Source: Bacillota bacterium (lineage in GTDB: Bacteria > Bacillota > Clostridia > Lachnospirales > Lachnospiraceae). Taken from it: DNA of 64,000 nt. The translations under genes and the position numbers were made by a program. How positions within the stretch are numbered: the stretch's first letter is position 1; each line of letters starts with the position of its first letter. Of this stretch, positions 41,064-49,135 are shown piece after piece. The stretch is taken from assembly GCA_023399055.1 (NCBI GenBank), contig JAEWQV010000031.1, positions 46,487 to 110,486 on the forward strand, read 5' to 3'. The notes beneath the pieces are model-generated. The model was not told the origin of the DNA and did no database searches. It saw only the letters and a list, made by a program, of their open reading frames with translations.

Positions 41064-41472
41064 AAAAATCACTTTATATTTAGTCTTATTATTTCTCGGA
41101 ATTTGCTTAGTTATTGCAAGTTTCTTTTTTCATGGTGAAGAGGTAAAGGCGATAGGAGGAATACTTATTGGCACTGGTTCTGGTTTTATCGGCCTAAGCA
41201 TGTCCTTTATCATTGGTAAACACATTGAGCATAAAAATCCAGAGCTTGAAAAACAAGCAAGAATTGAAAACAACGATGAACGAAATATTCTAATTCGTTA
41301 TCGTGCAAAAGCGAAAGCCGGCGATATCACCCAGTGGTTTATTATGGTGATCTGTTACATTACAATCTTAATCTCCGCACCTGTTTGGGTTTCTCTATCA
41401 GTTGTGGGTGTATTCTTACTTTATAATGTTTTAAGTATGTACCTAATGACTAAATATCAAAAGGAAATGTAA
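41056..41472 (+). CDS. membrane protein of XRE module (DUF2178-like)
   Basis: 138 aa. Four hydrophobic segments and a cytoplasmic ENNDERNILIRYRAKAKAGD motif resembling the DERQALIRGKG motif of the protein at 31169-31696. GAGGAGGG precedes the ATG, and the gene overlaps the XRE gene by 8 nt. The frame is open upstream to 40999 but that part is the XRE gene in another frame. Function unknown; such pairs may respond to membrane stress or antimicrobials, which is speculation. Confidence 0.75.
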   Translation: MNKKITLYLVLLFLGICLVIASFFFHGEEVKAIGGILIGTGSGFIGLSMSFIIGKHIEHKNPELEKQARIENNDERNILIRYRAKAKAGDITQWFIMVICYITILISAPVWVSLSVVGVFLLYNVLSMYLMTKYQKEM

Positions 41473-41495
41473 TAAGAAAAAGGAGGAACGTATTA

Positions 41496-42119
41496 TTGAG
41501 TTTTTTACGTATAAAATTAAGCAGTCAAAAGCTGGTCCATCGAGTAATATATACAACATTTCTTTTTTTAGTTCTATTTTTAAGTATAACAATAATAAGT
41601 TACTATTTTTTACCTGAAGGGCTTTTAAAAAGTAAAAACCCTTTACATAACTGGGAAAACTCTAGCAATACCTTATTACTGATTTTTCAAATATTCTTTT
41701 ATAATATGCTTTCTGTGGTAGTGATTGCAATTGGCAGCTTATTCGGACAAAAAAAGGAAATAGAAGCAAATTATCTATCTATTGGATATTTGGCTTTCTT
41801 TGTAATGATTAGTCAAAATGCTGTTGTACTAGGAACATGGTCTTTTTCGGTTGTTAGTGCTGCACCCTCTCTCTTTCATCGATTAATTGGCAGCTTTGAT
41901 CTTTTACATAGAGCCGGTCTTTGGGAGATGTTTGGACAGTTACTTATTACTTGTTCGCTCGCTCACATTGCAACTATTCGCAGCAGTGGCAAAAAAACTG
42001 AAACTCGTAAGTTACGTGAAATTCATCTAAGTAAAAATGAAACGCTCGTATTATTAACTGGTTTTGCCTTCATGCTAACAGGAGCCATAATAGAAGGTAT
42101 CTCCATTCACAGCCTATAG
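41496..42119 (+). CDS. membrane protein, third gene of XRE module
   Basis: 207 aa with about five hydrophobic segments (VIYTTFLFLVLFLSITIISY first; LVLLTGFAFMLTGAIIEGIS last) and little else recognisable. It starts at TTG with AAAGGAGG 8 nt upstream, 23 nt after the preceding gene, so it belongs to the same operon. A central stretch (VVLGTWSFSVVSAAPSLFHR) is reminiscent of no family I can name. Confidence 0.65.
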   Translation: MSFLRIKLSSQKLVHRVIYTTFLFLVLFLSITIISYYFLPEGLLKSKNPLHNWENSSNTLLLIFQIFFYNMLSVVVIAIGSLFGQKKEIEANYLSIGYLAFFVMISQNAVVLGTWSFSVVSAAPSLFHRLIGSFDLLHRAGLWEMFGQLLITCSLAHIATIRSSGKKTETRKLREIHLSKNETLVLLTGFAFMLTGAIIEGISIHSL

Positions 42120-42212
42120 TAACTTATTCATCACTTTAGATTCACATTAGTAATTATTCATTCACATTAGTAATTGACTCTTACAAACTGAAGACTCCTT
42201 CTTATTAAGCGT

Positions 42213-42758
42213 TTAATTTTCACTGCAGAATTCAAGTATTGTTTCCTCACACCAAGCGATTGATGCTTTAGCGGTATAAATTCCTCTTCTTAAGGTCGCT
42301 CTAAGATAGCGTACTCTATCCCCGGCAATTTCAGTAATTCCTTTTTCCAGTTCATTTTCTAGTGCTAAATATTTATTAAGTTCTACTTCCTGGCGCTGTT
42401 TATATTGATTTAACATCACTATAACCTTCTCCTTAGGAATTGAACTGGAGAAAAGGAATTTCAACATAAATTCTGAACGCACTGGCTGCATTAGAGTTTC
42501 TTCTTGCAGCCAATTAAGAAGTTCCATTTTCCCTTCTTCTGTAATTTCATATTTTATTTTTCTGGACTCTTTTTCTCCTTCGACTTGCCTAATACACTTT
42601 TCATCTACCAAGGACTTTAAGGTAGGATAGATATGACCGAAGTTCTCGTTCCAAATGCCTGAGATTACGGTATCACAATACTTTTTAATATCATAGCCAG
42701 AGCTTGGTTGAATATTTAAGATACCCAGAATTGCAAATCTTGATTTATTTTTTATCAT
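42213..42758 (-). CDS. PadR-family transcriptional regulator
   Basis: 181 aa. N-terminal winged helix (SRFAILGILNIQPSSGYDIK, GHIYPTLKSLVDEKCIRQ) and a C-terminal PadR helical dimerisation domain (Vir_act_alpha_C type, VMLNQYKQRQEVELNKYLAL). It lies 52 nt downstream of the macrolide-type glycosyltransferase, in the same direction. It is therefore probably co-transcribed with it and likely controls it through the inverted repeat at 44008-44047. Confidence 0.9.
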   Translation of the reverse strand: MIKNKSRFAILGILNIQPSSGYDIKKYCDTVISGIWNENFGHIYPTLKSLVDEKCIRQVEGEKESRKIKYEITEEGKMELLNWLQEETLMQPVRSEFMLKFLFSSSIPKEKVIVMLNQYKQRQEVELNKYLALENELEKGITEIAGDRVRYLRATLRRGIYTAKASIAWCEETILEFCSEN

Positions 42759-42810
42759 ATGGATTTCCTTTCTTTACAGCAATATTAATAAGTATGTATT
42801 ACAACAAATA

Positions 42811-43992
42811 TCAGCTATCACTTTCGCAGATCCTTTCTATTGTTTCTGCAACCAGTGTAAGATGATCTGCCGCTTTAAACTGTTCCGAAATTTTTTGGCA
42901 ATTTTCTTTCCATTGTTTTTGAAGTAATAATTCATCTACTGCTTTTTTCAGTATCTCTGGAGTCACTTCTTTAAAGTTTCCAACCATACCAAGCCCTAAA
43001 TCCTTGATTCTCTTGGCAACCATATGTTGATCGTTGACCATTGGCAGCGCATACATCGGTACCGCATAATGCAGAGCTTCGCTGACACTATTAAATCCAG
43101 CATGTGTAATGAATGCATCTGTTTGCATTAATATTTCTATTTGGGGCAAAAAATTACCTACATAAAAGTTATCAGGAATAGCTCCAAGTTGATCCCTACT
43201 GCATTTATTACCGATGGACATTACTACAAAATAGTTAGAATCCTTAAAGGCTTCCATACACATTTTATAAAATTCAATAAAATCTGTATTAATACTCCCA
43301 AGTGAAATATAAACGAATGGAAGTTTCTGAGGATTAATTATGTCCTGAAGCTCTTGATATGCTTTCTGTGGTGCTGCCCCAGTAAAGAGATATTTTCTGA
43401 AATCTGGGCCAACATCACCGTTAAACTCTAGTATTGTATAGACTATATTCCATTCTGCCTTGCTAATAAACACCTCGTCTAACCCTAACCTGGGAATACA
43501 ATAATCCTTACACACCTTGTCTAATATTTCATAACAATGATCCAGCTGTGGATGTGTCCCTGGCTCCAACATGGAGGGGGGAACTGGAGCATTTTTCATA
43601 GCAAAGCTTGAGTGCGAACTAACAACCGGTATCTTTAATATATGCTTTAAGAAAGTCGGAGCACCAAAAAGAGAATCACAAATTATCATATCATAAGACT
43701 TTTTACGAATTAACTCAATTATATAGGGAAGCACAGCTTCCGTATAAAGAAGGATATACTCCATAAGCATGTAGAAAGGATGCCTATCGGTAGGTCGATA
43801 GAATAATAGAAATTCCTCTAGTTCTGTCGAATAGCCCAGAAATTCTGCACCTGTTGAATTAACTTTTTCCTTAAACTGTTGCGAGCAAAAATAATCTACC
43901 TGATTCCCTCTAGCACTTAACTCTTTCACCAAGGGTAGTGTTGGATTAATATGCCCATTAAGATTTGCATTCACAAAAAGTATGTTAGCCAT
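42811..43992 (-). CDS. MGT-family glycosyltransferase (macrolide-type)
   Basis: 393 aa GT-B glycosyltransferase of family GT1. It starts ILFVNANLNGHINPTLPLVK (acceptor-side motif with the catalytic His), and the donor-binding block reads AFITHAGFNSVSEALHYAVP then MYALPMVNDQ. The MGT group includes enzymes that inactivate macrolides by glucosylation and others acting on antibiotics or lipids, so the acceptor is open. PadR is encoded downstream in the same unit. RBS AAGGAGG precedes the ATG. Confidence 0.88.
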   Translation of the reverse strand: MANILFVNANLNGHINPTLPLVKELSARGNQVDYFCSQQFKEKVNSTGAEFLGYSTELEEFLLFYRPTDRHPFYMLMEYILLYTEAVLPYIIELIRKKSYDMIICDSLFGAPTFLKHILKIPVVSSHSSFAMKNAPVPPSMLEPGTHPQLDHCYEILDKVCKDYCIPRLGLDEVFISKAEWNIVYTILEFNGDVGPDFRKYLFTGAAPQKAYQELQDIINPQKLPFVYISLGSINTDFIEFYKMCMEAFKDSNYFVVMSIGNKCSRDQLGAIPDNFYVGNFLPQIEILMQTDAFITHAGFNSVSEALHYAVPMYALPMVNDQHMVAKRIKDLGLGMVGNFKEVTPEILKKAVDELLLQKQWKENCQKISEQFKAADHLTLVAETIERICESDS

Positions 43993-44007
43993 ATAGCTTG
44001 CCTCCTT

Positions 44008-44047
44008 ATATCACTCTGATACATTGTATGATATATCAGAGTGATAT
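44008..44047 (-). promoter_or_regulatory. perfect 14-bp inverted repeat upstream of the glycosyltransferase (putative PadR operator)
   Basis: ATATCACTCTGATA (44008-44021) and TATCAGAGTGATAT (44034-44047) are perfect inverted copies around a 12-nt centre that itself contains ATACATTGTAT, similar to the ATAC/GTAT-type PadR operator core. It ends 16 nt before the start codon and overlaps the RBS region. Confidence 0.65.
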
Positions 44048-44128
44048 ATTAATCAAGAGAAATAATTGTTTTTATATAAAATATTTATAGACCTTCTATC
44101 GTTTCTGTAACTCAAAGTCATATTTAAC

Positions 44129-44156
44129 TTGTACTTATTTGATATTTTGTTATAAT
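44129..44156 (+). promoter_or_regulatory. promoter-like sequence before the nrdI remnant
   Basis: TTGTAC (44129-44134), 16 nt, TATAAT (44151-44156). Downstream GTTAG/CTAAC (44167-44182) forms a short inverted repeat. It is still consensus-like although the gene it served seems lost. Confidence 0.5.
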
Positions 44157-44215
44157 ATTAGCATATGTTAGAGTGTACTAACTTACATTTAAAATACATA
44201 AGGGGATAATAATTT

Positions 44216-44317
44216 ATGATAATCGTATATGATAGTTTAACCGGCTTAGGGAAACAATTTGCATTCGTCAAGTTACATAAAAAAGTGTCAGCTTCTGCTG
44301 ACACTTTCGCTATTTAA
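44216..44317 (+). pseudogene. nrdI 5' remnant
   Basis: The frame begins MIIVYDSLTGLGKQFA, which matches the start and FMN-phosphate loop of NrdI, the flavodoxin-like activator of class Ib ribonucleotide reductase. After about 16-20 codons the similarity stops and the frame runs through the terminator of the convergent phosphodiesterase gene to a stop. A promoter-like sequence and AAGGGG upstream are still present. It appears to be the truncated head of a gene, or a chance match; full NrdI is about 120-150 aa. Confidence 0.45.
44279..44307 (-). terminator. terminator overlapping the phosphodiesterase stop codon
   Basis: GTGTCAGC-AGAA-GCTGACAC followed by six Ts on the minus strand; the TGA-equivalent end of the gene lies inside the stem. 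Confidence 0.85.
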
Positions 44318-45592
44318 AATATCTTTCCGTGGGATTCCGTCACAGGAATAAAATTCGATATCCATTATTTCTGCGATTGTGGGTGCTATATCCACCATCT
44401 GAATATCTCCCAAATCATATTTATTCTTTATACCAGCACCCGATATTACTAAATTACATCTGTAATCCGGTTTGTCCGGTGAAAAGCCATGGGTTGCATA
44501 TTTTATCCCTTGCGTTTCCAAATCCGAAACAATTGGTCCCTCCAAGCCATCATCAAAACAATATCCTTTCTTTGCTTCCAGCATGTATGGAATAGATGGC
44601 TCTACTTTAAGGTTATCCAATTCCCCTCTGGTATATATTCTCTCTATACCGTAGCTTTCATTAGCTACTGCCTGATTAAGAATTTTAAGTGCAATTTGCT
44701 CTGCCTCAATATCATTCGCCTTAATGTGCAGATATGCGGAACCTCCTGCATTCTGTAGGTAAGCTCTCCATTTCATTTGACCTTCTGCTTCATAGATGAG
44801 ACCTTCTGCCTTGAATAACTGGTTCAATTTTACTTTATGTCTAATATTAATCTGTCCATGATCACCTATCACAAAAAAAACCGTATCCTCGAAAGTACCT
44901 GCTGCCTTGGTAGCTTCAATAATCTCTCCAAGTCTTTCATCCATTCGAAGTAAAACCTTTTCTACTTCTGTACTATCAATTCCGTTCTCATGTTTCGCAT
45001 CATCCAGGTCGATCAGGTGCATTAGCAATAGATTAGGTTTCTTTCTCTTAATCGTATCTGTTGCACACTTGGTAGTAAAGTTATCAAGATAGGGCTGTTC
45101 AATTCCTCTCCTGATATGACCATATTTTTTCTCCATTCGAATGCTTAGGAGTGGACTTCCGTTTTTTAATATTTTAATCGCTTGATTTTCCTTTTTTATC
45201 GCTCTTATCTCTGGAATATTATATCGAATGGATGCCTTGCCCGTCACAGGCCAAAGAAATCCAGCAGTTTTAAGCCCACTTTCTTTTACTGCATCATAAA
45301 TCGTTGGCACTTTAATATCTTTACGAAACCAGAACCACTTTTGATCCTTTTCCTTAATAAAGGGTTGGAGGGGATTATTATGATAAATTCCATGTTTGTC
45401 CGGATATACCCCTGTGACCATCGTGGAATGCACCACATAGGTAAGAGTCGGATAGATACTTTTTAATTTATTGGTATACGCTCCACTTTTTATTAGCCCT
45501 GAAAGATGTGGCAGCTTACTGGCCTTCTCCCAGTTATCTTCGGAAAAGGCATCATAGGAGATAACCACAACATACTTTGCTCTTCTCGACAT
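44288..45592 (-). CDS. nucleotide pyrophosphatase/phosphodiesterase family protein
   Basis: About 434 aa alkaline-phosphatase superfamily enzyme of the NPP type. YVVVISYDAFSEDNW (metal Asp), SIYPTLTYVVHSTMVTGVYP (nucleophile Thr and conserved TG.YP), LLMHLIDLDDAKHENG, VFFVIGDHGQINIRHKV (metal Asp-His) and ATHGFSPDKPDYRCNLV (last metal His) are all present. It probably splits phosphodiester bonds of nucleotides or lipids. No signal peptide is visible, so it should be cytoplasmic. The start at 45592 has GGAGGAGGG 5 nt upstream; the frame is open to 45634. Confidence 0.88.
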   Translation of the reverse strand: MSRRAKYVVVISYDAFSEDNWEKASKLPHLSGLIKSGAYTNKLKSIYPTLTYVVHSTMVTGVYPDKHGIYHNNPLQPFIKEKDQKWFWFRKDIKVPTIYDAVKESGLKTAGFLWPVTGKASIRYNIPEIRAIKKENQAIKILKNGSPLLSIRMEKKYGHIRRGIEQPYLDNFTTKCATDTIKRKKPNLLLMHLIDLDDAKHENGIDSTEVEKVLLRMDERLGEIIEATKAAGTFEDTVFFVIGDHGQINIRHKVKLNQLFKAEGLIYEAEGQMKWRAYLQNAGGSAYLHIKANDIEAEQIALKILNQAVANESYGIERIYTRGELDNLKVEPSIPYMLEAKKGYCFDDGLEGPIVSDLETQGIKYATHGFSPDKPDYRCNLVISGAGIKNKYDLGDIQMVDIAPTIAEIMDIEFYSCDGIPRKDILNSESVSRS

Positions 45593-45703
45593 TCTATCCC
45601 TCCTCCTGCTTTGTATAATATTTTTTATACTCAAACTTCGCAGTTATTATTTTGATAAAATCAATAATTCAAAGTACTTAAGAAAGTATTTAATGTAGTT
45701 ATC

Positions 45704-46948
45704 CTAAATCTCAACACCGATCTTCTGCTCTCTAGGTAACGTTAAGAATACAATAAAGCCAATTAAGAATAATGGAATAATTCCAAATATACTAAGTCTT
45801 GCATTACCCGTAATCGTGGTAGTCAGCGACATAATTACCGGGCCGATAATTGCGGAGAATTTACCAAATATATTATAAAAGCCAAAGAACTCATTTGAAT
45901 TATCCTTGGGAACAATCTTTGCATAATAGGATCGGCTAAGTGCTTGAATGCCTCCTTGTGCGGAACCAATTAATGCTCCAAGAATAAATATGTGCCACAC
46001 TGAAGATATGAAATATGCTGCGATACAGGAAATGATATAAGTGAAGATACCAACAATAATCATTAATCTTGCAGAGTATTTTTTTGCAAGAGTTCCATAG
46101 AGTATTGCACATGGGAAGGCTATGATCTGTATAATCAATAGAATTCCTAACAGGGTAAAGGTATTCAGTGCATCATCCCCTAAAACTGAGGTAGCATATG
46201 GAACTACCATCTTTATTATGGTATCCACACCATCAATATAAAAAAAGTATGCGCATAAGAAGACAAATACTATTTTGTGCTGTCTGATATTTTTAAATGT
46301 AGCACCAAGTCTCTTGAAACTGTTTGCGACAGGACGTGGTTCTGGTTCAATATAGTGTCTCTGTTTTACATTTTTGATCATTGGAACAGTTAATAGTCCC
46401 CACCAAAGTGCTGTGATAATAAATCCAATTTGATAACCAATAGCCTTGTCCATTCCCATAAAAAAGATTAAAGCCAAGCTTATTCCGAAAGGAATAACAC
46501 TGGAGATATAACCAAAGGCAAAACCAAAGGAAGACACCTTGTCCATTCTCTCATCACTGGTAACATCAACAATAAATGCATCATAGAAAATGTTAGCTCC
46601 AGAAAAACCTATAGCTGACAGTACAAAAAACAGGACTAATATCTGCCACTGTCCACTGGAAGGAGGCACAAATGCAAGGGCTGCTGTTGCAAATACACCT
46701 AAGAAAGTAAAGAACATAAAGAAACGCTTTTTCTTATCTTTATAATCGGCTATTGTACCTAAGATAGGACTTAATATAGCTACAAATATACTGGCAATTG
46801 AGTTAAAATACCCAAGATCCATACTGTTTTTTACATTATCAAACATTCCAAAGATAATTGGTAATAATGCTGTTGTTACAGCCATTGAGTAGGCTGAATT
46901 ACCACAATCCACTAATACCCATGACTTCTCTTCCTTGCTTAACTTCAT
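45704..46948 (-). CDS. MFS transporter, UMF1/Atg22-like
   Basis: 414 aa with about 12 membrane helices. The N-terminus LSKEEKSWVLVDCGNSAYSM is diagnostic of UMF1 (Atg22-related) transporters in bacteria, and SAQGGIQALSRSYYAKIVPK, NEFFGFYNIFGKFSAIIGP are conserved later blocks. The yeast relative exports amino acids from the vacuole; the bacterial substrate is unknown. Monocistronic, followed (upstream in the map, 46949-47250) by a repeat-rich gap. Confidence 0.88.
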   Translation of the reverse strand: MKLSKEEKSWVLVDCGNSAYSMAVTTALLPIIFGMFDNVKNSMDLGYFNSIASIFVAILSPILGTIADYKDKKKRFFMFFTFLGVFATAALAFVPPSSGQWQILVLFFVLSAIGFSGANIFYDAFIVDVTSDERMDKVSSFGFAFGYISSVIPFGISLALIFFMGMDKAIGYQIGFIITALWWGLLTVPMIKNVKQRHYIEPEPRPVANSFKRLGATFKNIRQHKIVFVFLCAYFFYIDGVDTIIKMVVPYATSVLGDDALNTFTLLGILLIIQIIAFPCAILYGTLAKKYSARLMIIVGIFTYIISCIAAYFISSVWHIFILGALIGSAQGGIQALSRSYYAKIVPKDNSNEFFGFYNIFGKFSAIIGPVIMSLTTTITGNARLSIFGIIPLFLIGFIVFLTLPREQKIGVEI

Positions 46949-47002
46949 AAATTAACCCCCTAAAGTATTCAATTTTATAAAAGAACATGTTGTAATTTAA
47001 TA

Positions 47003-47215
47003 CTTGCAATACCTCATTCTGCTTTCATTATAGCATGAACAAAAACATGTTCATGCTCTTGTTACTCCAATCGGTATTTGCAAGCAAGCTTGCAATACCT
47101 CATTCCGCTTTCATTATATCATGTAAAAGCACATGATATTGGCACTGCGTGCCAGCAATGCCCATTTACTTCGTTCAGCGCTGATATAATGTCTATCGAC
47201 ATTATATCATAATAA
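47003..47215. repeat. direct 35-bp repeats and nested hairpins
   Basis: CTTGCAATACCTCATTCYGC followed by TTTCATTATANCATG occurs at 47003-47037 and 47089-47123. Between and after them are small hairpins: CATGAACA/TGTTCATG, GCAAGC/GCTTGC, GGCAC/GTGCC and TGATATAATGTC/GACATTATATCA. It fills the gap between the lipase and UMF1 genes and looks like a degenerate palindromic repeat element. Confidence 0.65.
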
Positions 47216-47250
47216 AATATATAACAGGTAAAAACTGTGTAAAATCCATT

Positions 47251-48246
47251 TTAATTTTTCTTCAAAAATGCAAAGATTTCAGCATAATATTCTTCTCTAA
47301 TTTTAGAATCTGCATTATATATTTCATGTTTCGATTCTGGTATAACTACTAATCTGGTATTTCTTGACCTCTTAGCAAAGACTAACTGTCCACCTGCTTT
47401 TACTGTAGTATCCTTACCGGCTTGAAAAAGCAGAACAGGTACTTTCACATTGTTAGCATACTTTCTTATCTTACGCACAGCCCTTATACTTGCAAGTGTC
47501 CACGCACAGGATGCCCCATAAGTTTGATACTTCTTATCCTGTACTCGTTTGGAGAAGATATCCTCATATCTGGCTTTTGATAAGCAACTGCCTGATTCAA
47601 ATTGAGGAATACCATCAAAGGGTCCATGTCCTGAAACATATTCTTCCTCAGTGTGGGTAAATTTTTTAAATAACATCACCCACCAGGCAATGGTTGGAGG
47701 CGTTTTCCCAAAATCAATTTCTAACATTGGTGAAGATAAGATTGCACAGGTAAAAATCTCTGGATGCACTTCCAAGTATAAAGCCGCAATCGCACCACCC
47801 ATGGAATGTCCATAGAGCACCAATCTTCTATCCTTTTGATCTTTTCGTACAATCTTAGTAATAAGAATATGCAAGTCCTGCACATATTCGTCGTAGGATT
47901 GTTGATGTACTTTACATCTGTCTAACGTATTTCTTTGGGAATAACCATGTCCACGTTGATCATGAATATATACAGAATATCCCTCCTGAAAGAAATAAAA
48001 AATTACTTCTTCAAATTTTTTTGTGAATTCACAAAAGCCATGTGACATAACAATGGTTGCTTTTTCCTGTGGATGCACATAGGCTTCATAATATATCTTT
48101 GTGCCATCAAAGCTGTCAAAATATCCAGTTTCGCAATTTTCTCCTAAGAGTGGACGAACCTTCAATAGCATCTGTTCTTTATAGTCTTCTTCCCCTATAA
48201 AAATCTTATCTTCATTTGCTTTCAATAACTTTTCTTTCATATTCAT
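47251..48246 (-). CDS. alpha/beta hydrolase, monoacylglycerol-lipase-like
   Basis: About 331 aa serine hydrolase. TIVMSHGFCEFTKKFEE (oxyanion His-Gly), YIHDQRGHGYSQRN, VLYGHSMGGAIAALYLEVHP (nucleophile GHSMGG), and the late Asp/His region LLFQAGKDTTV and VIPESKHEIYNA are in place. It resembles lysophospholipase/monoacylglycerol lipases. It overlaps the 3' end of the GDPD gene by about 35 nt; ATG at 48246 with AAGG 6 nt upstream is favoured, 48240 is an alternative. Pairing with a glycerophosphodiesterase suggests stepwise breakdown of (lyso)phospholipids. Confidence 0.85.
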   Translation of the reverse strand: MNMKEKLLKANEDKIFIGEEDYKEQMLLKVRPLLGENCETGYFDSFDGTKIYYEAYVHPQEKATIVMSHGFCEFTKKFEEVIFYFFQEGYSVYIHDQRGHGYSQRNTLDRCKVHQQSYDEYVQDLHILITKIVRKDQKDRRLVLYGHSMGGAIAALYLEVHPEIFTCAILSSPMLEIDFGKTPPTIAWWVMLFKKFTHTEEEYVSGHGPFDGIPQFESGSCLSKARYEDIFSKRVQDKKYQTYGASCAWTLASIRAVRKIRKYANNVKVPVLLFQAGKDTTVKAGGQLVFAKRSRNTRLVVIPESKHEIYNADSKIREEYYAEIFAFLKKN

Positions 48247-48967
48247 CCACAACCTTATGCCCTTTATCAGGATAATTTGTAATAATTGCATCTACACCAT
48301 AATCACATAATAGCTTCATTTCATCTATCTCGTTAGCCGTCCAGGGACGAACCTTAATATTTCTAGCATAACATTCTTCTATAAAATTAGGATACTGGAG
48401 ATTATAAAGAGCGGGATGCAGTGCTTCAACTCCATAAGATATCGCATATTCTGGCATATTAAGATATCCGTCCTCATACAAAAAGCCTACCTTAACGGAT
48501 GGAGCTAACTTTTTTAACTTCATTACCGAATAATGATTGAAGGAGGAATAGATTACTCGTTCCTGTAACTCAAATTTACTCGTTAGCTCAAGGACTTTTT
48601 CTTCTAATTCTTTATAAAATATAACGCTATTTTTCAGTTCCACATTTATTACTAAAGAAGAATTTTTCATCAGTTGATAAACTTCCTCCAGTGTAGGAAT
48701 TTTTATGGCACCATACTCTGGAAATTTTTTATTTACATTTAACCTTCTTAGCTCCTCAAAAGTAAAATCTTTTACCCACCCTCTACCGTCACTAACACGA
48801 TCAACGGTCTCATCATGGATAATAACAAGTTTACCATCTTTTGTCATCTGTACATCTAATTCTATTCCATCTGCTTTTAGCTCTATTGCTTTTTCAAATG
48901 CTACTAGTGTATTTTCAGGAGCATATCCGGAAGCTCCCCTGTGTGCCCATATGGATATTCTTTTCAT
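48212..48967 (-). CDS. glycerophosphodiester phosphodiesterase
   Basis: 251 aa GDPD TIM-barrel enzyme releasing glycerol-3-phosphate from glycerophosphodiesters. WAHRGASGYAPENTLVAFEK carries the catalytic HRG and E-N-T motif, followed by GIELDVQMTKDGKLVIIHD (metal Glu/Asp and second His). LVINVELKN and the terminal PWTANEIDEMKLLCDYGVDA, IITNYPD complete the fold. No signal peptide, so it acts inside. AAAGG 7 nt before ATG at 48967 sets the start. It is translationally linked with the downstream lipase. Confidence 0.93.
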   Translation of the reverse strand: MKRISIWAHRGASGYAPENTLVAFEKAIELKADGIELDVQMTKDGKLVIIHDETVDRVSDGRGWVKDFTFEELRRLNVNKKFPEYGAIKIPTLEEVYQLMKNSSLVINVELKNSVIFYKELEEKVLELTSKFELQERVIYSSFNHYSVMKLKKLAPSVKVGFLYEDGYLNMPEYAISYGVEALHPALYNLQYPNFIEECYARNIKVRPWTANEIDEMKLLCDYGVDAIITNYPDKGHKVVDEYERKVIESK

Positions 48968-49135
48968 CTGCTTTCCTTTCAATAAAAATATTAAATAATC
49001 CTTTGCAATTCTTTCATTTCCTGAATCTTCCTTTATTATACTACCCTTTTTTGAACCTGCAAAGATTAAACTTCGTTATCAATTGATTTATGAAACAGAT
49101 TCTACTATTGAATCTGGTGATTATCCTGACTCTAT

